From positions 17,971-65,635 of the forward strand of contig NZ_JAUNHR010000003.1 of the NCBI RefSeq assembly GCF_030523875.1: 47,665 nucleotides of DNA, given 5' to 3'. Below the pieces are notes generated by a model. The model made no database searches. It was not told the DNA's origin and saw only the letters and a program-made list of their open reading frames with translations. Shown here in pieces: positions 17,862-26,310 of the stretch (the stretch's first letter is position 1; each line of letters begins with the position of its first letter). The stretch comes from Micrococcus sp. (lineage in GTDB: Bacteria > Actinomycetota > Actinomycetes > Actinomycetales > Micrococcaceae). A program made the translations under genes and the position numbers.

Positions 17862-18719
17862 ATGCGGATCGCCCTGTTCGCCACGTGCATCGTGGACGCG
17901 ATGCACCCCCGGGTGGCCCTGGCCACCGTGGAGGTCCTGGAGCGCCTTGGCCACGAGGTGGTCTTCCCCTCGGGGCAGGCCTGCTGCTCGCAGATGCACG
18001 TCAACTCCGGCTACCTCAACGACGCGGTCCCCGTGGTCCGCAACCATGTGAAGACCTTCATGGCGGCCGACTACGACGTCGCCGTCGCCCCCTCCGGCTC
18101 CTGCGTCGCCTCGCTGGGGCACCAGCAGCCGATGGTCGCCCGCCGTGCGGGAGACGAGGCCCTGGCCCGGGACGCCGAGACCGTGGCCGGCCGCACCCAC
18201 GAGCTCTCCCAGCTGCTCACCGACGTGCTCGGCGTGACCGACGCCGCGGCCCAGCTGGGCTCCTGGTTCCCGCACACCGTCACGTACCACCCCTCCTGCC
18301 ACGGCATGCGCCTGCTCCGCCTGGGCGACCGGCAGCGGGACCTCGTGCGCACCATCGGGGGGATCGACTACCGCGAACTGCCCGACGCCGAGGAGTGCTG
18401 CGGCTTCGGCGGGACCTTCTCGATGAAGCTCCCCGACGTCTCCGGTGCCATGGCGGACGAGAAGATCGACAACGTCCGCAGGACCGGGGCCGAGGTGCTC
18501 ACCGGGGGCGACGCCTCATGCCTGCTGCACCTCGGCGGCGCCCTCTCCCGCCGGGGCACGGTGACCGACGAGGGCCGACCGGTGCGGACCGTCCACTTCG
18601 CCGAGCTCCTGGCCTCCACCCGGGAACGACCGCTCGACGTGGACGGGCCCGTGGAGCTCAGCATCCCCGGGGGGCGCCGCCGTCCTGCCGCCTGCGCCGC
18701 CGAGGAGGCCGCCCGATGA
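17862..18719 (+). CDS. lutA: L-lactate oxidation protein LutA (CCG-domain iron-sulfur subunit)
   Basis: A 285-residue cysteine-rich protein of the LutA/YkgE family, similar to the GlpC/heterodisulfide reductase CCG domain. It carries two copies of the cysteine pattern: C9, C41-C42 and C81 in the first half, and C146, C179-C180 and C220 in the second. This is the usual two-domain arrangement binding iron-sulfur centres. With LutB and LutC it forms the flavin-free L-lactate dehydrogenase complex that converts L-lactate to pyruvate. The ATG has GAGGAGG 5 nt upstream. Its stop overlaps the ATG of lutB by 4 nt. Confidence 0.94.
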   Translation: MRIALFATCIVDAMHPRVALATVEVLERLGHEVVFPSGQACCSQMHVNSGYLNDAVPVVRNHVKTFMAADYDVAVAPSGSCVASLGHQQPMVARRAGDEALARDAETVAGRTHELSQLLTDVLGVTDAAAQLGSWFPHTVTYHPSCHGMRLLRLGDRQRDLVRTIGGIDYRELPDAEECCGFGGTFSMKLPDVSGAMADEKIDNVRRTGAEVLTGGDASCLLHLGGALSRRGTVTDEGRPVRTVHFAELLASTRERPLDVDGPVELSIPGGRRRPAACAAEEAAR

Positions 18720-20329
18720 CCCGCACCGCCCTGGGGATCCCCACCGTCCGCCCCGTGCACGGCCACGGCGCGATCGTCCTGGACCAGCCGTTCCGGCAGT
18801 CCGCGCAGGAGCAGCTGGCCAACGGGCAGATGCGCGCCAACATCCGCCACGCCACCCACACCATCCGGGGCAAGCGCGCCAGAGTGGTCGAGGAGCTGCC
18901 CGACTGGCAGGAGCTGCGCCGGGCGGGGTCGGCGCTGAAGCAGCAGGTCATGGCCGACCTGCCCGCCCTGCTCGAGCAGCTCGAGGCCAATGTCACCGCC
19001 CGCGGCGGCGTGGTCCACTGGGCGCGGGACGCCTCCGAGGCCAACCGGATCATCACGGAGCTGGTGAAGGCCAAGGGGGTGGACGAGGTCATCAAGGTGA
19101 AGTCCATGGCCACCCAGGAGATCGGCCTGGAGGAGGCGCTTAAGGCGGAGGGCGTCGCCGCCGTCGAGACCGACCTCGCCGAGCTCATCGTGCAGCTGGG
19201 CCATGACAGGCCGTCCCACATCCTCGTCCCCGCCATCCACAAGAACCGCGAGCAGATCCGCGAGATCTTCGTGCGGGAGATGGCGGAGACGGACGAGACC
19301 CTGACCTCCGAGCCCCGCGACCTGGCCGAGGCCGCCCGGCGCCACCTGCGGGAGAAGTTCCTCTCCACCTCCGTGGCGATCTCGGGCGCCAACTTCGGGG
19401 TCGCGGAGACCGGCACCCTCGCCGTCGTCGAGTCCGAGGGCAACGGCCGCATGTGCCTGACCCTGCCGGAGACCCTCATCACCGTCATGGGCATCGAGAA
19501 GCTGGTGCCGACCTTCCAGGACCTCGAGGTGTTCCTCCAGCTGCTGCCGCGCTCCTCCACGGGCGAGCGCATGAACCCCTACACCTCGATGTGGACCGGG
19601 GTCACGGAGGGCGACGGCCCCCAGGAGTTCCACCTGGTCCTCCTGGACAACGGCCGGTCCGCGGTGCTGTCCGACCCGCAGGGCCGCTCCGCACTGCACT
19701 GCATCCGGTGCTCGGCGTGCATGAACGTGTGCCCGGTCTACGAGCAGACTGGCGGCCACGCCTACGGCTCCGTCTACCCGGGGCCGATCGGCGCGATCCT
19801 CTCGCCCCAGCTGACCGGCGTCGAGGAGGGGGCGAACGGCACCCTGCCGTACGCGTCCTCCCTGTGCGGGGCGTGCTACGACGTCTGCCCGGTGGCCATC
19901 GACATCCCCTCGATCCTCGTGCACCTCAGGGACGAGGAGGTCCGGGCCGCGCACGCCGCGAAGCGCGCGGCCGTCCGGGAGGCCGAGGGCGCAGTCGCCA
20001 AGGCGAGGGCGGCCGTCCGGGCCACGGTGCCGTCCCAGATGGACCTCATGATGGCGGGCGCGCGGACGGTGATGTCCTCCGGTGCGCGCATGGCCGCCGT
20101 CGAGCGCGGCCTGCCCGCCGGCCGCGCGGCCGCGGGGCCGGACCGCATCCTGGGCCGGCTGCCCGGCATCGCGGGCGGGTGGACGGATCAGCGGGACGTC
20201 CCCGCCCCGCCCCGGGAGTCCTTCCGGAACTGGTGGAGTCGGAACCGCGGGGCCGACGGGGTGCCCGCCCCGGCCGCCCGATCCGTGGAGTCGGTCGACG
20301 TGTCCGAGCGCGAGGAGGAGGACAAGTGA
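18716..20329 (+). CDS. lutB: L-lactate oxidation iron-sulfur protein LutB
   Basis: A 537-residue protein of the LutB/YkgF family. The N-terminal two thirds is an LUD-type domain (DUF162), with the conserved stretches VVHWARDASEAN and SGANFGVAETGTLAVVESEGNGR. A ferredoxin-like region follows with CIRCSACMNVCP (C329, C332, C335, C339) and CGACYDVCP (C384, C387, C391), giving two [4Fe-4S] clusters. The last about 100 residues are a LutB-type tail containing the RESFRNWW segment. It overlaps lutA (ATGA) and lutC (GTGA), so the three are translationally coupled. It transfers electrons from lactate oxidation. Confidence 0.95.
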   Translation: MTRTALGIPTVRPVHGHGAIVLDQPFRQSAQEQLANGQMRANIRHATHTIRGKRARVVEELPDWQELRRAGSALKQQVMADLPALLEQLEANVTARGGVVHWARDASEANRIITELVKAKGVDEVIKVKSMATQEIGLEEALKAEGVAAVETDLAELIVQLGHDRPSHILVPAIHKNREQIREIFVREMAETDETLTSEPRDLAEAARRHLREKFLSTSVAISGANFGVAETGTLAVVESEGNGRMCLTLPETLITVMGIEKLVPTFQDLEVFLQLLPRSSTGERMNPYTSMWTGVTEGDGPQEFHLVLLDNGRSAVLSDPQGRSALHCIRCSACMNVCPVYEQTGGHAYGSVYPGPIGAILSPQLTGVEEGANGTLPYASSLCGACYDVCPVAIDIPSILVHLRDEEVRAAHAAKRAAVREAEGAVAKARAAVRATVPSQMDLMMAGARTVMSSGARMAAVERGLPAGRAAAGPDRILGRLPGIAGGWTDQRDVPAPPRESFRNWWSRNRGADGVPAPAARSVESVDVSEREEEDK

Positions 20330-21048
20330 GCGAGGCCAAGGACGTGATCCTGAACAGGGTGCGCGAGGCGCTCCAGGACCGGCCGGTTCCCGAGCCGGTC
20401 GCCCGGGGCTACCGACGTGAGTCCCTCCGGGACCGCGAGGCGGTCGTCGAGCAGCTCGTCGATCGGCTGGAGGACTACAAGGCGGCCGTGTTCCGCGAGG
20501 ACCTGGCCACCGTGGCCGACCGGGTGGACGCCCTCCTCCGGCAGGCCCGCGCGTACGTGGTGCCGCCGGGGCTGGATGAGGCGTGGCTGCCCGGGGACGT
20601 CGGCGTGAGCGCGGCGTCGGAGCTCGTGTCCGAGGACGCGGGGGAGTCCCCCCGGGAGGCCGCGCTCCCCGAGCGGGAGGGCCGGTGGAGGATCGTCGAG
20701 CCCACGACCGGCGATCGCGGGGCCCTCGAGGTGCGGGTGCTGAACGCCGTCGACGCCGTGGTCACCTCCTCCACCGTGTCCTGCTCGGAGACGGGCACGA
20801 TCTTCCTCTCCGGCCGGCCGGACGAGGGCCGCCGGGGGATCTCCCTCGTGCCGGACCACCACGTGTGCATCGTGCCGCTGGACACCGTGGTCGAGCTGGT
20901 CCCGGAGGCCCTGGCCCGGCTGGATCCCACCGCCGCGATCACCATGATCTCGGGCCCGTCCGCCACCAGCGACATCGAGCTCGAGCGCGTCGAGGGCGTG
21001 CACGGACCGCGCCGGCTCGACGTGATCCTCCTGGATCGCGGCCGCTGA
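20326..21048 (+). CDS. lutC: L-lactate oxidation protein LutC (LUD domain)
   Basis: A 240-residue LUD-domain (DUF162) protein of the LutC/YkgG family. The hallmark segments are TSSTVSCSETGTIFLSG and SLVPDHHVCIVP, followed by ITMISGPSATSDIELERVEGVHGPR near the end. The start is the GTG at 20326, overlapping the lutB stop by 4 nt. It is the third member of the LutABC complex and the last gene of the operon. The downstream VanZ-like gene starts 8 nt later and may be co-transcribed. Confidence 0.94.
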   Translation: MSEAKDVILNRVREALQDRPVPEPVARGYRRESLRDREAVVEQLVDRLEDYKAAVFREDLATVADRVDALLRQARAYVVPPGLDEAWLPGDVGVSAASELVSEDAGESPREAALPEREGRWRIVEPTTGDRGALEVRVLNAVDAVVTSSTVSCSETGTIFLSGRPDEGRRGISLVPDHHVCIVPLDTVVELVPEALARLDPTAAITMISGPSATSDIELERVEGVHGPRRLDVILLDRGR

Positions 21049-21056
21049 TCGGACCC

Positions 21057-21461
21057 GTGCCCCGCCCCCTCACCGCCGTCCTGCTCGCCCTGAGCCTGGT
21101 CGCCCACCTGCTGGTCCTCTACCTCCCGGGCGACGACGTGCCGGCACCGGCCTTCGAGGTCCCCGGCCTCGACAAGCTGGTCCACGTGGCCGCGTTCGGC
21201 GTGCCCGCCCTGCTGGCGGTCCTGCTGGTCCGCCGGCTGTGGCCGGCGCTCGTGCTCCTGGTCCACGCGCCCGTCAGCGAGGCGCTGCAGGCCGCCCTCG
21301 CCCGGGGGCGGTCGGGGGACCCGGCGGACGTGGCGGCCGACGTCGTCGGGGTGGCGCTCGGGACGGGGATCGCCCTGGTCCTGGCGCGCCGACGGCGGAC
21401 CCGCTCGCCGCACCGCCCCGCGCTGGGGGCATTTGGACCTGGGCGCGGGGAGCGCGTATGA
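21057..21461 (+). CDS. VanZ-like small membrane protein
   Basis: A 134-residue protein with three hydrophobic segments (about residues 7-25, 41-58 and 63-75) and a final helix at about 100-117. The pattern DKLVHVAAFGVPALL followed by SEALQAALARGRSGDPADVAADVVGVALG is characteristic of VanZ-like proteins. The start is the GTG at 21057, 8 nt after the lutC stop. It ends 32 nt before the tRNA gene. Function is unknown; nothing links it to glycopeptide resistance here. Confidence 0.7.
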   Translation: MPRPLTAVLLALSLVAHLLVLYLPGDDVPAPAFEVPGLDKLVHVAAFGVPALLAVLLVRRLWPALVLLVHAPVSEALQAALARGRSGDPADVAADVVGVALGTGIALVLARRRRTRSPHRPALGAFGPGRGERV

Positions 21462-21493
21462 TCCTGGGGTGCCGTCGGAGCGATCCGACGCCT

Positions 21494-21566
21494 GGGGCTA
21501 TAGCTCAGTTGGTAGAGCGTTTCGTTCGCAATGAAAAGGTCAGGGGTTCAATTCCCCTTAGCTCCA
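21494..21566 (+). tRNA. tRNA-Ala, anticodon CGC
   Basis: A 73-nt cloverleaf. The acceptor stem GGGGCTA pairs with TAGCTCC with one G-U pair. The D arm is GCTC-AGTTGGTA-GAGC, the anticodon loop TTCGCAA gives CGC, and the T arm is AGGGG-TTCAATT-CCCCT. The discriminator is A and the 3' CCA is not encoded. It reads GCG alanine codons, which are abundant in this DNA. Confidence 0.95.
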
Positions 21567-21573
21567 CAGCACA

Positions 21574-21603
21574 GAAGGCCCGGGTGGTTCCGCCCGGGCC
21601 TTC
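21574..21603 (+). terminator. Terminator after tRNA-Ala
   Basis: GAAGGCCCGGG (21574-21584) pairs perfectly with CCCGGGCCTTC (21593-21603), and the stem can extend further inward with one G-U pair. It starts 8 nt after the tRNA. Confidence 0.8.
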
Positions 21604-21666
21604 GTCGTCCCTCCCGCCCACCGCGGCACGGGTGTCCGGTCTCTTCCCGACCCCCCGCCCCCGGCG

Positions 21667-21672
21667 TACAGT
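21667..21672 (+). promoter_or_regulatory. Putative -10 box of the first glycosyltransferase gene
   Basis: TACAGT fits TANNNT and lies about 115 nt before the GTG at 21789. No convincing -35 box is seen. Confidence 0.35.
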
Positions 21673-21788
21673 CGGCGGGTACCGCAGAACGCGGTCGGCC
21701 CAGGTCAACCCCTGGGATCCCGCCACCGCGACCGGGCCATCCCTCCGGTCCGGCCTCCGACGCCCGCAGGGGCCGGAAAGGAGTCACC

Positions 21789-22874
21789 GTGCGCCTCGCC
21801 GTCGTCACCCACCCGCTGCATCCCATCCGATCGCCCTACGAGGGCGGTCTCGAGATGCACACGGCCATGACGGTCGAGCACCTCGTCCGCCAGGGCCACG
21901 AGGTCACGGTGTACGGGCGCGAGGGCACGGACATGCCCGGCGCTGAGGTCGTGCCGATCCTGCCGGCCGAGGGCGCCGGCCCGGACGAGGCCGGCGAGAT
22001 CGAGCGGGAGCGGGCGCTCGCGGACGCGTGCGAGCGCATCCTCGTCTCCGGCGCGGACGCCGTCCTCAACAACTCGCTCTCGCCCGCGCCGCTGCAGATG
22101 CTCGGCCCGCTGCCGATGCTCACCGTCCTGCACACCCCCGCCACGCTCGCCCCCGTGCTGGCCGTGACCGACGCGCCCGGGTGGCACCCGCCCGTGCACC
22201 ACCGCTGGGCCTCGGTGTCCATGTCCAACGCGATCGCCTGGCGCCATCGCCTGCCGCGCGTCGAGGTGGTGCCCAACGGGATCGACCTGGACCACTGGGT
22301 CTCGGACGAGCGCCCCGTGCCGGGCCGCGCCGTGTGGTCCGGGCGGATCACCCAGGAGAAGGGCCTGCACGTGGCCATCGACGCCGCCCGCGCGGTCGGC
22401 ATGGAGCTGCACGTGGCCGGGCCCGTGTCCGACCCGGCCTACATGGCGGAGAAGATCCGCCCGCGCCTGGGCGACGACGTCGTCTACCACGGCCACCTCG
22501 GGCACGACACGCTGCCGGACCTGCTCGCCACCGGCGAGGTGTTCCTGGCCACCCCGCTGTGGGCCGAGCCGTTCGGGCTGGCCACGGTGGAGGCGATGGC
22601 CCTCGGCGTGCCCGTGGCGGCGCTGCTGACCGGGTCCATGGGGGAGATCGTGGCCCCGCAGGCCGGCGACCTCGCCGTGCACCACTCCGCCGAGGCGCTC
22701 GCCGAGTCCATCCGCCACGCCCGACGCCGGGACCGCTCCCGCGTGGCCGCGTGGGCCCGCCGGTTCAGCGCGGACACCATGGTGGAGGGCTACCTCGCCC
22801 TGATCGAGCAGGCGTGCGAGGACCTCGAGGAGTCGGCCGGGAGCGCCGCCGCGGCACCCGGGACGGCGGCGTGA
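21789..22874 (+). CDS. GT4-family glycosyltransferase
   Basis: A 361-residue GT-B-fold glycosyltransferase. The N-terminal half begins RLAVVTHPLHPIRSPYEGGLEMH, the glycine-rich acceptor-side loop of GT4 enzymes. The C-terminal half has VPNGIDLDHW, the WSGRITQEKG donor-domain strand and the E-x7-E motif region EPFGLATVEAMALGVPV. It should transfer a sugar from a nucleotide-sugar donor. The start is the GTG at 21789 with AAAGGAG 5 nt upstream. Its stop overlaps the next glycosyltransferase (GTGA). It is the first of five glycosyltransferase genes in 7 kb; donor and acceptor are unknown. Confidence 0.88.
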   Translation: MRLAVVTHPLHPIRSPYEGGLEMHTAMTVEHLVRQGHEVTVYGREGTDMPGAEVVPILPAEGAGPDEAGEIERERALADACERILVSGADAVLNNSLSPAPLQMLGPLPMLTVLHTPATLAPVLAVTDAPGWHPPVHHRWASVSMSNAIAWRHRLPRVEVVPNGIDLDHWVSDERPVPGRAVWSGRITQEKGLHVAIDAARAVGMELHVAGPVSDPAYMAEKIRPRLGDDVVYHGHLGHDTLPDLLATGEVFLATPLWAEPFGLATVEAMALGVPVAALLTGSMGEIVAPQAGDLAVHHSAEALAESIRHARRRDRSRVAAWARRFSADTMVEGYLALIEQACEDLEESAGSAAAAPGTAA

Positions 22875-24001
22875 GCGCGGATCCCCGCCCCACGGTCCTG
22901 CACTACGCCCACCAGCACGGCTCGGGGCACGTCCGCCACGCCGCGAACCTGGTGCGGGCCGACGTCGCGGACGTCACCGTGGCCACCGCCCACCCGGACG
23001 CCGCGTCGATGCTGCCGCCGGGCGCGGACACCGTGGCCCTGCCCCCGGACCTGGTGGGGGGGCACGTCCAGCCGGCCCGCTCGCCCCTGCACTGGTCGCC
23101 GGTGGGCCCCGCGATCCGCGAGCGCTTCGCCGTCCTGCACGACGCCGCCCGCCGCGTCCGCCCCGACGTGTGCGTGGTGGACGTGTCCGTGGAGGCGGCG
23201 CTGTTCCTGCGCCTGGCCGGCTTCCCGGTGGCGCACCGGCGCATGCACGGGGACCGCACGGACGCCGCGCACCGGCTGGTGTACGCGGAGGCGGACGCGC
23301 TGTTCGCCCACTACCGCGAGCCCCTCGAGGATCCGGCGTGGCAGGCGGAGTTCGGTGGGCGCACCGTGCACCTGGGCGTCCCGGACGTGGACGGCCGGCT
23401 CGGCCGGGCCGCGCGGCCCGCGCAGGAGGGCGTGGGCCTGCACGCGGACGGGACGGCGTCCTCGGGTGCCGCCCCGCGCGTGGTGGCCGTCACCGGCACC
23501 GGCGGGGGAGGGGTGGCCGTCGCGGACCTGGCCCGTGCCGCCCGGCAGACGCCCGGTGCCGACTGGCACGTGATCGGCCCGGTGCGGGACGCTCCGGATC
23601 CCGACGCCGGCGGGGGCCCCGCGCTCCCGGCGAACCTCACGCTGCACGGATGGACCGACGACGTCGCCGCGGCCCTCGTCGGCGCCGACGCGGTGGTGGT
23701 CTCGGCCGGGCACAACGCCGCGGTGGACGCCGCCCGGTGCGGGCGGCCCGTGGTGCTGGCCCCGGAGGCCCGGCCGTTCGCCGAGCAGCTTCGGTTCGCC
23801 GAGGCCGTGGAGCGGGCCGCGGGCGTGCCGTGGTGCGCGTGGGAGGATCCGGCGGCGGACTGGGCCGGCGCACTTGGCCGGGCCCTGGGCGAGCCCGCCG
23901 CCGCGGACCGGATGGCCGCGGCGCTGCTCACCCCGCCGGCGGAGTACGCCCGCGCATGGCGGCGCGTGCTCGAGACCGCCGCCGCGGCCGAGCGGCGCTG
24001 A
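22871..24001 (+). CDS. MurG/UGT-like GT-B glycosyltransferase
   Basis: A 376-residue GT-B-fold protein. The N-terminus has YAHQHGSGHVRHAANL, the glycine/histidine-rich loop of MurG-like enzymes. The C-terminal half shows LTLHGWTDDVAAALVGADAVV followed by VSAGHNAAVDAARCGRPVVLAPE and a downstream FAEQ, matching the nucleotide-binding end of the MurG/UGT group. The start is a GTG overlapping the preceding stop by 4 nt, so it is coupled to the GT4 gene. It converges with the minus-strand fusion gene; only 37 nt separate them. The substrate is unknown. Confidence 0.8.
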   Translation: MSADPRPTVLHYAHQHGSGHVRHAANLVRADVADVTVATAHPDAASMLPPGADTVALPPDLVGGHVQPARSPLHWSPVGPAIRERFAVLHDAARRVRPDVCVVDVSVEAALFLRLAGFPVAHRRMHGDRTDAAHRLVYAEADALFAHYREPLEDPAWQAEFGGRTVHLGVPDVDGRLGRAARPAQEGVGLHADGTASSGAAPRVVAVTGTGGGGVAVADLARAARQTPGADWHVIGPVRDAPDPDAGGGPALPANLTLHGWTDDVAAALVGADAVVVSAGHNAAVDAARCGRPVVLAPEARPFAEQLRFAEAVERAAGVPWCAWEDPAADWAGALGRALGEPAAADRMAAALLTPPAEYARAWRRVLETAAAAERR

Positions 24002-24038
24002 CCGGGCCGGTCCTCGCCGTGCGGCCGGCCGCCGGGGC

Positions 24039-26072
24039 TCAGTAGGCGGCGTCCGCCACGCGGGCGGCGGCCACCTCGTCCTCGGTGGGCTCGCGCAGCA
24101 GCTCGAGCTCGTCCCCGGCCGGGGACCAGCGGATCAGGCCCCGCTCGGCGAACGCGCCGAGCCAGCCCTCCATGGGCCACACCCCGTGCAGCTCGCGGAA
24201 GCGCCGGGCGTTCACCACGATGTCCGCCACGTGGTGCAGCGGCGGTCGGTGCACGCCGTGGTGCTGATGGAAGGCCTCGGCGGGGCTCATGCGCAGCTGC
24301 AGGCCGGCGTCGCGGGCGCGGAAGGCCAGGTCCGTGTCCTCGGCGCCGTACCCGGAGAAGCCCTCGTCGAACCCGCCGATCCGCGCCAGGTCCGCCCGGC
24401 CCACGGCCATCACCAGGGTCCACACCAGATGCCACTCGTCCGAGGGGCCGGGGCGCAGGTGCGCGCGGCCGGCGTGCAGCACGGAGCGGGTGCGCAGGTC
24501 CCCGTCCGTGGGGGCGCGGCCGGGCAGCTCAGGGTCCGCGGCCACGCCCGCGGCGGCGAGGGAGTCCAGCCAGTCCGGGGACAGGTAGCGGGGGGTGCCC
24601 ATCACGAGCGCGCCGGGGTGCGCGGCGACCTCCGCGGTCAGGATCCCGACGGCGTCGGCGGCCGGGATGCAGTCCACGTCCAGGAACACGAGGACGTCCC
24701 CCGTGGCCAGGCGGGCGGCCTCGTTGCGGGCCGCGGCCAGCGGCAGGCCGTGCCCGGCGGGCACGTGGCCCACCGTGACGGGCAGGTCCGTGGCGGGGAC
24801 GTCGCCCTCGGGCTGGCCCATGAACACCACCACCACCTGGTCCGGGCGGCGGAAGGAGCGCTCGAGGCCCCGCAGCACGCGCGCCAGGTGGGCGTCTCGG
24901 TTCCCGGTGATGACCAGCGCGGACACCGTGGCGGCGCAGCCCCGGTGACGGGCGAGGGCGGTGCGGTAGGCGGCCACGTGCGCGGCGGCTACCCGGCGGC
25001 GCTGCGCGGCCCGGTAGGCGGCGGGCGCCGAGCGCAGCCCCACCCGCGCCGCCACGAGCCCGGACAGGGCCGCGGCCAGGGAGGAGGGCTCGGCCGGGTC
25101 GAACACCGCCAGCACGTCCGTCCGGCGCCACGCGCGCGCCTGGTCCGCGATGTGCCCCACGTCCGCCACGGCCACCGGCACGCCGAGGTCCCGGCACATC
25201 TCCACCCAGCCCGAGTGGGTGCCGATCCGGTACGGCAGCACGGAGACGTCCGCGGCACGCAGCGTCTCGTGCAGCTGCTCGTCGGTCAGCCGGGGGTGGC
25301 GCCACAGCGTGAAGCCGTGCTCGGCCGCGCCGGCCTCGAGGGCCTCCAGCGCGGCCGCGTCCCGGACGCCGTCCTGGACGTCGATCACGATCTCCACGTC
25401 CGTCCCCGCCCCCTCCAGCTCCTTGACGGCGGCCGCGAGCACCGGCAGCAGGCCCACCGGGTCCACCTGCGCGCGCAGGTCCTTGGCGTGCACCAGGATC
25501 CGGGCCGGACGGTCGACGCCGGGCACCGGCTCCGGCGCGCGGGCGGGCTCGCCCTCGGCGCCGGCGTCGGCGGCTGCGTCGCCGTCGACGTTGAGGACGG
25601 CGATGCGCTCCAGCGGCACGATGTGCGGGTGCGGCACCACGAGGGCGCGGACGCCGTAGTCGCGGGCCACGGCCTCGCCCGCGCCGGGGGTGAGGGTGAA
25701 GACCGCGTCCGCGTGCTCCAGCAGCACCCGCAGCCGTTCCCGGTGCGGATCCTGGTCGGTCAGGTGCGGGTTCTCCAGGTCGTGCACCGTCACCGCCACG
25801 GCGCCGCCGTGCGCGTGCTGGGCCTCGAGCGCCTCGGCCAGCTCGGCGGCCGTGAAGTGCTCGAACCCGAAGTGCACGTGCAGCACGTCCGGGCGGTGCT
25901 CCCGCAGCCAGTCCGCCGTCAGGGCCTGCGGCGGCCACCACTGGTGCGCGGGCGCGCCGGGCACGGGCGGGTCGGGCCAGAAGACGACGTCGCCGGCCGC
26001 CTGCTCCTCGAGGGGCCGGACCGAGCGCGGGTACGGGTGTCCCGCGGGGACGTGCTGGACGGTGATGCTCAC
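24039..26072 (-). CDS. Two-domain glycosyltransferase (GT4-like domain fused to GT2 domain)
   Basis: A 677-residue fusion. Residues about 1-375 look like a GT-B (GT4-type) enzyme: DVLHVHFGFEHF near the front, RILVHAKDLRAQVDP as the donor-domain strand, then LPYRIGTHSGWVEMCRDLGVPV. Residues 383-677 are a GT-A (GT2/GT27-like) enzyme. It begins VSALVITGNRDAHL, and has the metal-binding DVD within VFLDVDC (465-467) and the catalytic-region GAEDTDLAFR (about 575-584). I placed the start at the GTG 26072 because upstream in-frame codons encode only Arg/Pro-rich sequence. It is divergent from the next two glycosyltransferase genes. Two joined transferases suggest successive additions to one glycan. 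Confidence 0.78.
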   Translation of the reverse strand: MSITVQHVPAGHPYPRSVRPLEEQAAGDVVFWPDPPVPGAPAHQWWPPQALTADWLREHRPDVLHVHFGFEHFTAAELAEALEAQHAHGGAVAVTVHDLENPHLTDQDPHRERLRVLLEHADAVFTLTPGAGEAVARDYGVRALVVPHPHIVPLERIAVLNVDGDAAADAGAEGEPARAPEPVPGVDRPARILVHAKDLRAQVDPVGLLPVLAAAVKELEGAGTDVEIVIDVQDGVRDAAALEALEAGAAEHGFTLWRHPRLTDEQLHETLRAADVSVLPYRIGTHSGWVEMCRDLGVPVAVADVGHIADQARAWRRTDVLAVFDPAEPSSLAAALSGLVAARVGLRSAPAAYRAAQRRRVAAAHVAAYRTALARHRGCAATVSALVITGNRDAHLARVLRGLERSFRRPDQVVVVFMGQPEGDVPATDLPVTVGHVPAGHGLPLAAARNEAARLATGDVLVFLDVDCIPAADAVGILTAEVAAHPGALVMGTPRYLSPDWLDSLAAAGVAADPELPGRAPTDGDLRTRSVLHAGRAHLRPGPSDEWHLVWTLVMAVGRADLARIGGFDEGFSGYGAEDTDLAFRARDAGLQLRMSPAEAFHQHHGVHRPPLHHVADIVVNARRFRELHGVWPMEGWLGAFAERGLIRWSPAGDELELLREPTEDEVAAARVADAAY

Positions 26073-26233
26073 TGGCGGTGCGGGCCTCTCGGGAGGGGAC
26101 GGGGCGGGGTGGTCGGGGCGGGGGCCGGCGCGGGCCGGCGCGGCCCGTCCGGACAGGATCGCACGGACCCGGCCCCGGGCGGGCCGGTCCGGCTCCGTGG
26201 CCCGCCGACGCGCGGGTACGGGCCGCGGAGGTC

Positions 26234-26239
26234 TAGGCT
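26234..26239 (+). promoter_or_regulatory. Putative -10 box of the second glycosyltransferase pair
   Basis: TAGGCT lies in the divergent gap. Transcription would begin close to an in-frame ATG at 26248, but the better ribosome site (GAGGGAAGGA) precedes the ATG at 26311. Confidence 0.4.
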
Positions 26240-26310
26240 GACAGGGAATGTCGCGCAGCACGAGGCCATGCCCGCGCCGCGCACCGGAGGCGAGGGAAGG
26301 ACGGGCCGGC

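Noticed and set aside
21057-21461. Vancomycin resistance gene
   Set aside because: The protein is only VanZ-like; no vanHAX genes are present, and this family is widespread without a link to resistance.
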